Positions 13,101-22,881 are shown, numbered from the stretch's first letter. The stretch: 64,000 nt of DNA from Acinetobacter sp. C26M (GCF_023702675.1 NZ_CP098478.1:3038001-3102000), one strand, 5' to 3'. The notes: generated by a model not told the origin, from the sequence alone. Numbers and translations are program-made.

Positions 13101-14794
13101 GCAGTCACTGTACTGCCGTTTGGTAAGTTACCTGGATTTGGTGTGGTCCATACGCCTGTGGTTGGATTAGTTGGAACTTGAACTGTACTACCATTCGGGA
13201 AGGTCACCGTCACTGTTGAGCCAGGCTCTGCTGTACCGGTAATCGGATCTGTTGCATTGATTGGGTTAATGTCTGGTGCATTCGGTGCTGTCACATCCAC
13301 TGTATATACTTGCGTATCAGTGATATTGCTGCTGTTGCCTGCCACATCAGTGAAGGTTGCTTTCGCATCTATGGTTTTATCACCATCAGCCAATAAACCA
13401 CTACCTGGCACACTCACACTCCAAGTGCCATTAGCCGAATTGACTGTTGCTGTATACGTCACACCATTGACTACAACTGTTACCACTGTGGTCGCTGCAT
13501 CTGCTGGAATACCAGTTAAGACTCCCGTCACCGTTACATTACTTGTAGATTCTGCTGTATTGAGGACATTATCGGCAGTTACGGGATCAATGTTTAGTAT
13601 TGTTCCTGAAACATTTGGACCAACTGTATCAACTGTTTCTGTGCCTGGCGCAGATGGGTTACCTGCTGGGTCTGTTGCTACTGCAGTTACTGTACCACCA
13701 TTTGGTAAATTACCTGGGTTTGGTGTGGTCCATACGCCTGTGGTTGGATTAGTTGGAACTTGAACTGTACTACCATTCGGGAAGGTCACCGTCACCGTTG
13801 AGCCAGGTTCTGCAGTACCTGTAATCGGATCTGTTGCATTGATTGGATTAATATCTGGTGCATTCGGTGCAGTTGTATCAACAGTATAAGTTTGGGTATC
13901 TGTTACATTGCTGCTATTTCCTGCTGCATCTGTGAAGGTAACTTTTGCATCGATGGTTTTATCGCCATCAGCTAATAAACCACTGCCTGGTACGCTTACA
14001 GTCCAAGTGCCATTTGCTGAATTCACCGTTGCTGTGTAAGTCACACCATTAACGACAACAGTAACTACAGTTGTTGCTGCATCTGCTGGTACGCCTGCTA
14101 AAGTTCCTGTCAATGTTACATTGCCTGCAGATTCTGCTGCATTCAATATGTTATCTGCAGTTACTGGATTTACATTAAAGTTTACAGCATCCGTATTCGG
14201 AGGCGTTGTATCAGCATTATTGTTATTATTTCCGCCACCCCCACCCCCACCGCCACTCGCTGCGGCAGCAATACCTCCAATCGCAAGTACGGGTAAAGCC
14301 CATAACCATGGACTGAATCCACTAGATGCTTCGCCTGCATAAAGCAATGGTTCAACTGCTTCAATAGGTTGTAATGCAGCTGCTTCAACTGGCGCTGCTG
14401 CAGCTTCTGGTACAACTGCTGGTGTTTCCTCTAAATAAACAGCCCCTTCATGATCATCGTCATCCGAGTCTGCATCAGCGTCTGCATCAGCGTCTGCATC
14501 GGCATCACTTTCTGCATCCTTGAAGTGAGCCCAGACCAATTGATTATCTTCGCCTTGAAGTACCAGACTATTATCTGCAACTTCACTATTATTAAAGAAA
14601 TTATGAATAACGATCGTTTCGCCATTTTTTAAAACTACAACTGCATTTACACCATCTCTCTTAACAACTGAAATATCATTTGCAGAGACCTTAATTAATA
14701 CAACTGAAGGTTCAGAGGGTAATGTTGCTGTTTTTCCCGTCGTATTTACAAGGGTTTGATGACTTTCCTTGGAAATAATCTGTATTTGAGACAT
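1..14794 (-). CDS. Giant Bap/BapA-like repeat adhesin, partial at left edge, frameshifted in repeats
   Basis: Surface or biofilm adhesin of the BapA/Bap/LapF large-adhesin type, a family normally exported by a type I secretion system; no transporter genes lie in this window. The start is the ATG at 14794 (MSQIQIIS), with AGGAA upstream; the ATG at 14809 lacks a ribosome site. Residues 1-100 resemble the BapA-type head. An Asp/Ala acidic stretch, a hydrophobic patch ([18 protein letters not shown]) and a Gly8-Asn5 linker follow. Next come Ig-like repeats with core TADNVxNAAE...[18 protein letters not shown]...[20 protein letters not shown], and, from about 4.1 kb leftward, VCBS-like units. The frame is open over 13.07-14.79 kb and over about 1-5.06 kb. 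Between them it is broken many times. The C-terminal secretion signal would lie beyond the left edge. The family call is secure; whether the gene is intact in the organism is not. Confidence 0.85.
4180..8400 (-). repeat. 333-bp Ig-like tandem repeats of the adhesin
   Basis: About twelve copies of a 333-bp (111-residue) unit are present. The same string starts at 4489 and 4822, and again at 6642 and 6975, exactly 333 bp apart each time. Each unit encodes a bacterial Ig-like domain ([17 protein letters not shown] to [20 protein letters not shown]). Copies are nearly identical, but several are truncated or carry indels: about 5045-5110, 5262-5320, 5365, 5690 (+1 T), 6035 (-4), 6245-6385, 6500 (+1 C), 7310, 7535, 7578 (+1 C), 7725 (+2), and a scrambled stretch at 7820-8400. 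The cleanest run is 6510-7310. Confidence 0.8.
8641..13254 (-). repeat. 1.53-kb macro-repeat, three tandem copies
   Basis: A block containing four different Ig-like modules is tandemly triplicated. The same 20-mer (GCATTGATTGGGTTAATGTC) occurs at 8641, 10184, 11722 and 13254, giving spacings of 1543, 1538 and 1532 bp. The copies are almost identical apart from small indels: at 8890, 10437 and 11972 (same site in each copy), 9150, 9990, 10160, 11170 (-1), 11703, 12356 (-8), 12834 (+2) and 13067. The modules include [23 protein letters not shown] and [23 protein letters not shown] types. The spacings are not all multiples of three. Confidence 0.85.
14465..14516 (-). repeat. Asp-Ala codon repeat in adhesin linker
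   Basis: Alternating GAC/GAT and GCA/GCG-type codons encode a run of Asp-Ala dipeptides followed by SDDDDHE. It forms an acidic low-complexity linker between the BapA-type head and the Pro/Ala-rich segment. Repeats of this kind may vary in copy number between strains. Confidence 0.75.
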
Positions 14795-14809
14795 GGTTAT
14801 ATTCCTCAT

Positions 14810-15211
14810 TATAAATTATTAATTCTTAATCAACTCTTAATTACATTATTAACTTAAGTTTAAATTATTGTTTCTAAGTGATAGACTTCACAGCACCACT
14901 TTAAATCAAACATAATAAATGTTAAATAGCTCACAAAATAAAAAAACAAACTTACATTGTAATATTTTTTAATAATAAAATAAGATAATGATTTAAAAGA
15001 ACAAAAAGCGAATAACACTTTTTAAATAATAATTAAATTTACACTTTTAAACAAACAATATAAAAATAACCAATAAATTCCAAAAAGGTATTTAAATTAA
15101 ATTTAACAAACATTTTAAATATCTTATTTAATCAAAATAAAACCCTTCTTTCCAATAAATATTATTTAACTTTATTTAATAAATATTTTAATAATATTCA
15201 CCTAATAAAAT
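14810..15211. other. AT-rich leader and promoter region of the adhesin gene
   Basis: This gene-free stretch of about 400 bp is strongly A+T rich with many poly-A and poly-T tracts. It lies upstream of the adhesin (minus strand) and downstream of the antiporter. It should contain the adhesin promoter and may be bent or bound by an H-NS-like protein (inference). I see no convincing -35/-10 pair, ORF or RNA. Confidence 0.5.
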
Positions 15212-15241
15212 AAAAGCCTTTTATGACAAAAGGCTTTTTTT
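15212..15241 (-). terminator. Rho-independent terminator of the antiporter gene
   Basis: A perfect 9-bp stem (AAGCCTTTT/AAAAGGCTT, 15214-15222 and 15228-15236) with a 5-nt loop is flanked by A/T tracts. It sits about 25 bp past the antiporter stop. Confidence 0.8.
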
Positions 15242-15263
15242 AACATAAAACAAAAATATATAA

Positions 15264-16763
15264 TTAAAAATTATCAGGATTCTCTAGTCGTTTAACTTCT
15301 TCTCTCTTATTTGGATGATGCATTGTCGCCACACCATCTTCCGTTTTCTGGTCCAATAAAATTTCAGGATTATAAATGGTAATCGTTTCTCTACCTAGGC
15401 TATCTTCACCAACAATATACTTAAAACCACGGCGATTCATCTTATTGCACATACGTTGGTAGAAGCCCTTCAAGCCCTGTGTCTCTTCACTCGGATTGTA
15501 ATAGAAAGCATTCATCACACCCGGTAAGCCTAGACCACAGACCACCCCAGATAGCAATACACTAATAAATGTATAACCAATCAGAATACTACTGTATTGG
15601 CTCAATTCTGGAATATTCGCCACTGCAAGGATCAAAGCCAGTGAGATCCCTCCGCGAACACCACCCCATGAAAGAATCGCTAAACTACCGTTGTAGCTTT
15701 TATTACGGAATGATGGAAATAATGCAAAAGCGGCAAAATTCGCTGCAAAACGAGATAAATGCAAAATAATAAAGGCAATGATTCCACCAATAATTAAGTT
15801 GGCACTCAAATCAAGAATAAATAACTCTAAACCGATCAAAGTAAAAAGGAATGAATTAATAATTCCTTCAACCGTATGCCAGAAATGATTCACCTCGCGG
15901 ATTTCTCTCTGTTCACGGATTTCTTGCCATTTATTGCCGACAATCAAACCACCAATCACACAGGCAATCGGAGCAGATGCATGAGCAAATAACGCAACTA
16001 AATATGAACCACTAGCAAGTAATGCCGTAGTTAGAATGAGAGATTCCATCTCATGTTTACCACGCAGTAAACGTAAGATCGCAAAACCAAAAGCAAAACC
16101 AATAATCACAGCAACAAATATTTCATATAACAAAGTTTCAATTGTTGCTAATAATGAAAAATGCTCACCCTGCAAAACTTTTAATAATGTCATAAATAAG
16201 GCAATACACATCGCATCATTAAATAACGACTCACCTTCCAGCTTTACAATCAGATGGTGCGGTGCCCGAATAGAACTCAACACCCCCTTAACCCCAATAG
16301 GATCTGTTGCTCCAAGTGCTGCACCTAATAATAATAGAACACCAATTGGAACGGGATAACCAACCAACCATTGAAATAAATACAATAATCCTGCATAAAA
16401 TCCTGCACATAATACCAATGCTATTGTTGCCAAAATACTAATCGGCTTCCAGTAATTCCTTAAGTCTGAAATTCTAAATTTAAGTGCAGAAGAAGTTAAA
16501 ATAAAGCAAATGACGCCATTGATTAGAAAATCATAAAAATCAATATTTCTTACAGCTGCCTCAATATTATGAATATTAATTGTAATAAACTGATTACCAT
16601 TTAATAGGCTGGCGCCCCACTGCAAAATAAAGACAAAAATAGCTGAGACAATTGGAACACCAATCGCCTGAGGAAAACCTAAAATTCGTTTATTAAAAAT
16701 GGTCGTCGCAATGGATAAAGCAAAAATGACCGTCAAAGCCTGCAAAAGAAAAAAATTACCCAT
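15264..16763 (-). CDS. Na+/H+ (cation:proton) antiporter, CPA1/NhaP type
   Basis: An inner-membrane monovalent cation/proton antiporter of 499 aa, probably serving pH and Na+ homeostasis. About 12-13 hydrophobic segments span residues 1-435, followed by a hydrophilic cytoplasmic tail. Family hallmarks are visible: ATDPI at 152-156, EGESLFNDA at about 176-184 and WGGVRGGISLAL at 366-377, the conserved CPA1 transport-site regions. The ATG at 16763 is the first Met and leads directly into a membrane segment. It stands alone between two terminators, downstream of and unrelated to the metallopeptidase. Substrate (Na+, K+ or Li+) cannot be read from sequence. Confidence 0.9.
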   Translation of the reverse strand: MGNFFLLQALTVIFALSIATTIFNKRILGFPQAIGVPIVSAIFVFILQWGASLLNGNQFITINIHNIEAAVRNIDFYDFLINGVICFILTSSALKFRISDLRNYWKPISILATIALVLCAGFYAGLLYLFQWLVGYPVPIGVLLLLGAALGATDPIGVKGVLSSIRAPHHLIVKLEGESLFNDAMCIALFMTLLKVLQGEHFSLLATIETLLYEIFVAVIIGFAFGFAILRLLRGKHEMESLILTTALLASGSYLVALFAHASAPIACVIGGLIVGNKWQEIREQREIREVNHFWHTVEGIINSFLFTLIGLELFILDLSANLIIGGIIAFIILHLSRFAANFAAFALFPSFRNKSYNGSLAILSWGGVRGGISLALILAVANIPELSQYSSILIGYTFISVLLSGVVCGLGLPGVMNAFYYNPSEETQGLKGFYQRMCNKMNRRGFKYIVGEDSLGRETITIYNPEILLDQKTEDGVATMHHPNKREEVKRLENPDNF

Positions 16764-17017
16764 ACGACCTCTTTAATTTATTCAATTTTAATAACATAGA
16801 CTTTATTTAAATTTTACAACTTTGATAAATCATAAATTTAAAAGACTTTGTGATCGAATAAAGAATGAGGGCCTATGCTGTATTTTATCCATCTTATTAT
16901 TTAACTTTTATTCACAAATGGTTTAGACACAACAATAAACCAATCATCCTCAATTCAGCATAGACAATGCTATTTTACGTCAATTGTTCTTCTGATTCGT
17001 ATATCTTCCGTATAAAA

Positions 17018-17041
17018 ATCAAGGAGCAACGCTCCTTTTTC
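17018..17041 (-). terminator. Rho-independent terminator after ypfJ-like gene
   Basis: AAGGAGC/GCTCCTT stem (17021-17027 with 17031-17037), 3-nt loop, with T-rich sequence on the minus strand after it. It lies just past the stop of the metallopeptidase. Confidence 0.75.
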
Positions 17042-17044
17042 ATC

Positions 17045-17935
17045 CTATTTAAAGGTATTACACTGGTTCACATCACCTGATTTCAGACCAATCTGGAACC
17101 ATTGCATCCGTTGTTCACTCGTACCATGGGTAAAACTATCTGGTACAACTTGCCCAGTCGCACGACGTTGTAAGTAGTCATCACCAATTTTTTCGGCTGC
17201 ATCCATTGCTTCTTCGATATCACCCTGCTCAAGGAATTGTGTACGTTTTTGGTTCTGATGTGCCCAAATCCCTGCAAAACAATCCGCCTGTAATTCTAAA
17301 CGAACAGAGAGTTGATTACCTTGTGCGGGGCTAGCCTGTGCTCGTGCTTGCTGCACCTGACCAGAGATCCCTAATAAGTTCTGAATATGATGTCCAACTT
17401 CATGCGCAATCACATAAGCTTGGGCAAAATCCCCCGCCTGATCTTGACGAGAAAGTTCCGTTTGATTCTGTTCCCCAGAAATTCCCATTTGTTGACGCAT
17501 TTCTTTAAAGAAAGAAGTATCAATATAAACTTTCTGATCAGCAGGACAATAAAATGGTCCCATAGCGGCTTGTGCTGTCCCACAACCAGAGCGATCTACT
17601 CCACTAAATAGTACAAGGCGTGGTGGTTTATAGGTCATCCCAAGCTGCTGAAAAATGGGGGTCCATGTATCTTCTGTATCGGCCAAAACAGTACCGACAA
17701 AATCACTGGCTTCTTTTTGTTCAGCAGTTAGATTTTGTGGTGCACCGCCTTGCTGAGAAGACTGTGCTGTTACTGCTTGTGTCGCTTGATAGGCCTGCTG
17801 CGGGTCAACCCCAAAAAACTTCCAAGCCACAAAAGCGACCACTAGCCCAATAATACTAATGCCACCTGCTTTTGCTCCGCCACCACCGCGACGGTCTTCT
17901 ACATTGGTACTGACTCGACGACCTTTCCAACGCAT
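17045..17935 (-). CDS. ypfJ: Neutral zinc metallopeptidase, YpfJ family
   Basis: A putative membrane-anchored zinc metallopeptidase of 296 aa. It has a short basic Gly-rich N-terminus, one membrane segment at about residues 25-42 (SIIGLVVAFVAWKFF), a Gln/Ala-rich linker, then the peptidase domain. HEVGH at 178-182 is the zinc-binding HExxH, and Cys118/Cys130 may pair. Length matches the usual family size. The start is chosen from GTGAGG a few bases upstream of the ATG. The DUF808 gene ends 37 bp upstream on the same strand, so the two may be cotranscribed. The physiological substrate is unknown for the family. Confidence 0.88.
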   Translation of the reverse strand: MRWKGRRVSTNVEDRRGGGGAKAGGISIIGLVVAFVAWKFFGVDPQQAYQATQAVTAQSSQQGGAPQNLTAEQKEASDFVGTVLADTEDTWTPIFQQLGMTYKPPRLVLFSGVDRSGCGTAQAAMGPFYCPADQKVYIDTSFFKEMRQQMGISGEQNQTELSRQDQAGDFAQAYVIAHEVGHHIQNLLGISGQVQQARAQASPAQGNQLSVRLELQADCFAGIWAHQNQKRTQFLEQGDIEEAMDAAEKIGDDYLQRRATGQVVPDSFTHGTSEQRMQWFQIGLKSGDVNQCNTFK

Positions 17936-17972
17936 AATTACCTCACATAATTCTGATGATGACGACCTAGGT

Positions 17973-18902
17973 TTAAGTGGCTGGCTTTACTTTAGACCAA
18001 ACCTTCTGAATGAGCATAACAACGATCAACACAACTGCACCTGCAAGCAAGCCAATGCCTAAGTTAATCAGGGTTGGTGTTAAGGCACCAATGATTGAAC
18101 CGACACTTGGGATCAACTCTAAATGATCGACCGTTTCTTCAGTAAAATGATGCAATAAAGGAATGGTATGGCTAATAATCCCGCCACCAACTAAAAACAT
18201 TGCAACTGTTCCAACAATTGAAAGTGTTTTCATTAAGATTGGAGCAAAACCAAGTAAACCACGACCGATTTTATTTTTAAATTCAGAAGCTTGTTGTGTT
18301 AGATATAAACCTAAATCATCAATTTTTACAATCATTGCAACCAGACCATATACCCCTACGGTCATGACAATTGCAATAATACTTAATACTGTCACTTTAG
18401 TCATAAATGCTGCTGTTGCAACTGTACCTAACGAAATCACCACAATTTCAGCGGAAAGAATAAAATCGGTTCGAATCGCTCCCTTAATTTTTTCTTTTTC
18501 AAATTTGGCTAAATCAACTTCAACCTGTTGTAGGTTTTCACTCGCTTCCTCTGCTGTTTTGGCCTTTTTGTGTTGCAGCATATGCACAACTTTTTCGACC
18601 CCTTCATAACAAAGGAATAAACCACCAATCATCAATAATGGGTTAATCAACCAAGGCGCAACAACACTAATGAGCAAGGCAAGAGGCACTAAGATTAACT
18701 TATTAACAAATGATCCTTTAGCAACACTCCAAACCACAGGTAACTCGCGGTCTGAACGAACACCACTGACTTGTTGTGCATTGAGGGCTAAATCATCCCC
18801 CAATACCCCTGCTGTCTTCTTTGCTGCCATTTTACTCATGACCGCAACATCATCTAAAATTGTTGCAATATCATCAAGTAATAATAATAAACCACTCGCC
18901 AT
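17973..18902 (-). CDS. DUF808 (YedI-like) inner membrane protein
   Basis: A 309-aa multi-pass membrane protein of the DUF808/YedI family, function unknown. It begins [45 protein letters not shown], the strongly conserved family signature, and has hydrophobic segments near residues 70-110, 150-190, 210-240 and 275-300. The segment [17 protein letters not shown] is also typical. It lies 37 bp upstream of the metallopeptidase and is divergent from trpS. Confidence 0.88.
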   Translation of the reverse strand: MASGLLLLLDDIATILDDVAVMSKMAAKKTAGVLGDDLALNAQQVSGVRSDRELPVVWSVAKGSFVNKLILVPLALLISVVAPWLINPLLMIGGLFLCYEGVEKVVHMLQHKKAKTAEEASENLQQVEVDLAKFEKEKIKGAIRTDFILSAEIVVISLGTVATAAFMTKVTVLSIIAIVMTVGVYGLVAMIVKIDDLGLYLTQQASEFKNKIGRGLLGFAPILMKTLSIVGTVAMFLVGGGIISHTIPLLHHFTEETVDHLELIPSVGSIIGALTPTLINLGIGLLAGAVVLIVVMLIQKVWSKVKPAT

Positions 18903-19066
18903 TTTTATTTCCTAGTTTGTATTTATAGGGCTATTGTAGAATCACGCTGTGAAATCACAATATGATTTTGAGAAAAAGTTAAAATAATCGCTGACGAAAA
19001 AAATTTATTTCTCGTACAATAATATCAATCTTATATCTATGAAATTACTGAATCTTGGAACATCTC

Positions 19067-20080
19067 ATGAGTAATATTGATCAACGTCCCATCATTTTGA
19101 CAGGCGACCGCCCAACTGGACAACTCCACCTTGGACATTTTGTCGGTTCATTACGTTCTCGTGTAGGTCTACAAGACAGTCATCATCAACATCTATTATT
19201 GGCTGATGCGCAAGCGATGACAGACAATGCAGATAATCCAGATAAGGTACGCAACAATATTCTTCAAGTTGCACTTGATTATCTTGCTGTCGGGATTGAT
19301 CCAAGCAAAACAACCATCTGCGTGCAATCTTGTTTACCTGCACTAAATGAATTAACCATGATTTACCTCAACTACGTGACCGTTGCACGTTTAGAGCGTA
19401 ACCCAACCGTAAAAGCTGAGATTCAATTACGTAACTTTGAGCGTGATATTCCAGCAGGCTTCCTGTGCTACCCAATTGCACAAGCAGCAGACATTACTGC
19501 ATTTAAAGCGACTGTTGTTCCTGTTGGGGAAGATCAACTGCCAATGATCGAACAAACTAACGAAGTAGTACGTCGTATTAACCGTCAAATTGGCCATGAT
19601 TTGCTGCCAGAATGTAAAGCGCTTTTATCAAATATGGCACGTTTGCCTGGTTTCGACGGTAAGGCGAAAATGTCTAAATCATTGGGCAATACCATTGTGC
19701 TGAATGCTACTGATAAAGACATCAAAAAAGCCGTGAATGCAATGTATACCGATCCAAATCATTTACGTATTGAAGATCCAGGTCAGGTTGAAGGCAATAT
19801 TGTCTTTACCTACCTTGATGCGTTTGATCCAAATAAAGAAGAAGTGGAAGAATTAAAAGCACATTATCGTCGTGGTGGTCTCGGTGATGGTACTGTGAAA
19901 AAACGTTTAGAAGGTGTTTTACAAGAGTTGATTGCGCCCATTCGTGAACGCCGTGCTGAGCTAGAAAAAGATCCTGATTACATTATGGATGTATTGAAAC
20001 AAGGTACCGAAAAGTGCCGTATCATTACCCAACAAACACTTGATGAAGTTAAAGCGGGAATTGGATTATTTAAATTCTAA
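19067..20080 (+). CDS. trpS: Tryptophan--tRNA ligase
   Basis: Class I aminoacyl-tRNA synthetase charging tRNA-Trp (337 aa). The HIGH-type motif is HLGH at residues 21-24 and KMSKS is at 201-205, followed by the helical C-terminal domain. The ATG at 19067 is preferred because GGAA precedes it at proper spacing; a TTG at 19055 is also in frame but less likely. The length is normal. It is monocistronic, with a terminator 21 bp downstream, then the Aar-like sRNA region. Confidence 0.97.
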   Translation: MSNIDQRPIILTGDRPTGQLHLGHFVGSLRSRVGLQDSHHQHLLLADAQAMTDNADNPDKVRNNILQVALDYLAVGIDPSKTTICVQSCLPALNELTMIYLNYVTVARLERNPTVKAEIQLRNFERDIPAGFLCYPIAQAADITAFKATVVPVGEDQLPMIEQTNEVVRRINRQIGHDLLPECKALLSNMARLPGFDGKAKMSKSLGNTIVLNATDKDIKKAVNAMYTDPNHLRIEDPGQVEGNIVFTYLDAFDPNKEEVEELKAHYRRGGLGDGTVKKRLEGVLQELIAPIRERRAELEKDPDYIMDVLKQGTEKCRIITQQTLDEVKAGIGLFKF

Positions 20081-20097
20081 TTTGCGTTACTTTTCAT

Positions 20098-20126
20098 ATA
20101 AAAAGCCCATGATTGGGCTTTTTATA
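20098..20126 (+). terminator. Rho-independent terminator of trpS
   Basis: AAAAGCCCA/TGGGCTTTT stem (20101-20109 with 20114-20122) with a TGAT loop, continuing into T-rich sequence. Confidence 0.85.
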
Positions 20127-20199
20127 TTTTAACCTTTTGATTTAAGTTTAATTTTAGAACTCCTTCAAAAAATCCAAAACTAACAATTATCGTCACTTC

Positions 20200-20377
20200 T
20201 TAACATCTATTAACAGTAGTTAACATGAATACCGATGAACTTAGTCAGGTTTTTAAATACTATGGCGTTGTAGGTTAGTTAACACTAATCTCATGACATT
20301 TCTCCTTTCAACCGAAACTGTTTTAAACAGATTCGTTGTTCAACGCAGTGATCACCCCAATCATTGCGTTTTTTTTC
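20200..20377 (+). ncRNA. aar: Probable Aar small RNA
   Basis: Aar is an Hfq-dependent small RNA described in Acinetobacter baylyi, encoded between trpS and sucD and linked to amino acid metabolism. Here the stretch directly downstream of trpS has no ORF but ends in a strong intrinsic terminator: an 11-bp stem with one G-U pair (20342-20352 with 20360-20370), loop CACCCCA, then eight T. This is the expected structure of a free-standing sRNA read on the plus strand and it occupies the syntenic position. The 5' end is an estimate based on the reported length of about 180 nt; a start nearer 20265, after TACTAT, is also possible. The identification rests on position and terminator, not on an alignment. 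Confidence 0.6.
20341..20377 (+). terminator. Terminator of the Aar-like sRNA
   Basis: AACGCAGTGAT/ATCATTGCGTT stem with a 7-nt loop CACCCCA followed by an uninterrupted T run to 20376. It is not associated with any preceding ORF and lies 220 bp past the trpS terminator. Confidence 0.85.
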
Positions 20378-20496
20378 GCGCGCCATAATGTGATCGATTT
20401 AGGTTGAAATTTAGCCGAGTTCGTTTTACTCTTATAACTGTTTTATTTCTATAAAAAATTTATTAATTAACGCTAAAAGAAATAAGAGTAATTGTG

Positions 20497-21141
20497 ATGA
20501 TCTGGGATCTTTTAACACATCCTTCCAATATTGTTTTTAGCATTGCTTTAATGTTGTGTCTATTTATTGGCATTCTCGAATTAATTCTTCTATTATTCGG
20601 TGGCAGTGCTAGCTTCTTGGAACAGTTTTTACCTGATAGCCTGACTGATATTGATCATGCAGACCTTTCTCTAGAGCAGTCTGATAGTGTTCTGACTCAA
20701 CTTTTAGAATGGCTTTATCTAGGTAAAGTACCTTTACTGATCTGGCTAATCATCTTCTTAACTATTTATGCGCTCACAGGTTTAATCATTCAAGATTTGT
20801 TCTATCAGTTTACAGAACATTATCTCTCTGCTTGGATCATTGCACCTGTTTGCTTATTTTTATGCATGCCATTGGTGCGTTATAGTGCTGCATTCATTGC
20901 CAAAATCATTCCTAAAGATGAAACCACTGCAATTCAAGCAGATGATTTAATTGGTAGAACAGCGCATATTATATTAGGGGATGCTAAACCCAACTCCCCT
21001 GCACAGGCCAAAGTTAAAGATCAATTTGGTCAAACTCATTATGTCTTGGTTGAGCCTGAACTTGATCTTGTTTTTCATCAAGGACAAGACGTAATTTTAA
21101 CGCAAAGAACCAAAATTGGATTCCAAGCGATTGCTTGTTAA
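20497..21141 (+). CDS. YqiJ-like membrane protein with OB-fold/NfeD-like C-terminus
   Basis: A 214-aa inner-membrane protein with three or four hydrophobic segments (about 10-35, 78-105, 112-150), then a soluble C-terminal domain (DDLIGRTAHIILGDAKPNSPAQAKVKDQFGQTHYVLVEPE) resembling the OB-fold of NfeD/YqiJ proteins. NfeD-like proteins partner with flotillins, and the flotillin gene begins 30 bp downstream, as in yqiJ-yqiK. The ATG at 20497 has AGAG 8 nt upstream; the adjacent GTG at 20494 is the alternative. It probably acts in a membrane microdomain complex (inference). Confidence 0.8.
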   Translation: MIWDLLTHPSNIVFSIALMLCLFIGILELILLLFGGSASFLEQFLPDSLTDIDHADLSLEQSDSVLTQLLEWLYLGKVPLLIWLIIFLTIYALTGLIIQDLFYQFTEHYLSAWIIAPVCLFLCMPLVRYSAAFIAKIIPKDETTAIQADDLIGRTAHIILGDAKPNSPAQAKVKDQFGQTHYVLVEPELDLVFHQGQDVILTQRTKIGFQAIAC

Positions 21142-21171
21142 TTTTTATATTTAATACATGAGGGTGTTTAC

Positions 21172-22881
21172 ATGTTGAATTCAGCATTGACTGAAATTTT
21201 AATTATTACTGGTATTATTTTTGCGGCACTCATCTTTATTGGCATTGTTATCGCGCGTTTATATACACGTTCGAGTAAAGAGGTTTCTTTTGTACGTACA
21301 GGTTTTGGTGGCGAAAAAGTCATTTTAAACGGTGGTGCGATTGTCCTCCCAGTTTTACATGAGATTATTCCTGTAAACATGAACACTTTACGTCTCGAGG
21401 TAAAGCGTGCAGCCGACCAAGCACTCATTACCCGTGACCGTATGCGTGTTGATGTCATGGCTGAGTTCTATGTCCGTGTAAAACCGATTGCAGAATCAAT
21501 TGCAACGGCAGCACAAACCTTAGGACGTAAAACCATGTCCCCGCCTGAACTTAAAGATCTGGTGGAAGGTAAATTTGTTGATTCACTTCGTGCCGTTGCT
21601 GCTGAAATGGCAATGGAAGAGCTCCATGAAAAGCGTGTCGACTTTGTACAAAAAGTTCAACAAGTGGTGTCTGAAGATTTATCAAAAAATGGTTTGGAGC
21701 TTGAAACCGTATCTTTAACAGGCCTCGACCAAACCAGCTTTAAATTCTTCAATCCGCAAAATGCGTTCGATGCAGAAGGTTTAACCAAACTGACTGAAAC
21801 CATTGAAGACCGTCGTAAAAAGCGTAATGACATTGAGCAAGATGCTGACCTTGCGATTCGAGCAAAGAACTTAGAAGCAGAACGCGCACGCTTAGAAATT
21901 TCGCGTGAAGAAGAATATGCAAAGTTACAGCAAGAGCGTGAAATCTCAATTCGTAAAGCTGAACAAACCGCAGAAATCGCCTCTCAAGAAGCAGGTAAAA
22001 AACGTGAAGCTGAAGAAGCTCAAATTGCGGCTGAGCGTGAAGTGGAACTAAAACGAATTGCTTCTGCTCGTGATGTAGAGAATGAAAATATCCAAAAAGC
22101 TCAGCTCATTCAAAAAGCACAGGTCGAACAAAAGAAAACGATTGAATTGGCTGAGCAAGACCGCGCCATTGCCATTGCTGAAAAATCTCGTGCTGAATCA
22201 GAAGCCAAGGCGCAAGCTGACAAAGCCCGTGCCGAAGCGGTAAAAGCAGAGGAAGAAGTTGTGACGGTACGTGAAACACAACGTGCTGAGCGTCAAAAAG
22301 CAGTCGAGCTGGTTGCAGCTAAACAAACCGCTGAGAAAGAAGCGATTGCGATTACAGTGGCTGCTGATGCTGGTAAAAAAGCCGCTGCCGATGAAGCAGA
22401 AGCTGTGCGTATTGCCGCAGAAGCAGAAGCTGAAAAGATTCGTTTAAAAGCTAAAGGTGAAGCAGATGCAAAAATCCTACTTGCTCAAGCGTTGGAAAAA
22501 CAATATCAGGTTGATGCGGAAGGTGCGCGTGCGGTGAATGAAGCAGCCAATACTCTTTCTGCTGAACAGGTAGAAATGCAAGTGCGCTTGGCACTATTAA
22601 AGCATTTACCAGAGATCATTCGTGAAAGTGTTAAACCAATGGAAAACATTGATGACATCAAGATTTTACAAGTGAATGGTCTAAGTAGCTTTGCTGGTGG
22701 CGGTACTGTCGGTAGTGATACGGTTGAAAATAGTCAAACCTCTTTATCTGATCAAGTGGTAAATAGTGCCCTACGCTACCGCTCACAAGCACCATTGATT
22801 GACAGTTTAATGAATGAACTTGGCCTACAAGGTGGCGATATCAATGGTTTAACGCAAGGGCTTAAACCAAAAGCTGAGTAA
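21172..22881 (+). CDS. yqiK: Flotillin family protein (YqiK-like)
   Basis: A 569-aa membrane-anchored scaffold of the SPFH/flotillin family, proposed to organise membrane microdomains. One N-terminal membrane segment (residues 8-30), an SPFH/band-7 domain (about 40-220, with VSFVRTGFGGEKVILNGGAIVLPVLHEI), a long Ala/Glu/Lys-rich coiled coil (about 225-450) and a C-terminal flotillin tail ending in a Gly/Ser-rich region. A GAGGG ribosome site precedes the ATG. It follows the YqiJ-like gene in a two-gene operon. Confidence 0.92.
   Translation: MLNSALTEILIITGIIFAALIFIGIVIARLYTRSSKEVSFVRTGFGGEKVILNGGAIVLPVLHEIIPVNMNTLRLEVKRAADQALITRDRMRVDVMAEFYVRVKPIAESIATAAQTLGRKTMSPPELKDLVEGKFVDSLRAVAAEMAMEELHEKRVDFVQKVQQVVSEDLSKNGLELETVSLTGLDQTSFKFFNPQNAFDAEGLTKLTETIEDRRKKRNDIEQDADLAIRAKNLEAERARLEISREEEYAKLQQEREISIRKAEQTAEIASQEAGKKREAEEAQIAAEREVELKRIASARDVENENIQKAQLIQKAQVEQKKTIELAEQDRAIAIAEKSRAESEAKAQADKARAEAVKAEEEVVTVRETQRAERQKAVELVAAKQTAEKEAIAITVAADAGKKAAADEAEAVRIAAEAEAEKIRLKAKGEADAKILLAQALEKQYQVDAEGARAVNEAANTLSAEQVEMQVRLALLKHLPEIIRESVKPMENIDDIKILQVNGLSSFAGGGTVGSDTVENSQTSLSDQVVNSALRYRSQAPLIDSLMNELGLQGGDINGLTQGLKPKAE

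Noticed and set aside
4180..13250. CRISPR array or satellite DNA
   Set aside because: The repeats are 333 bp and 1.53 kb, encode Ig-like domains in one strand and have no unique short spacers.
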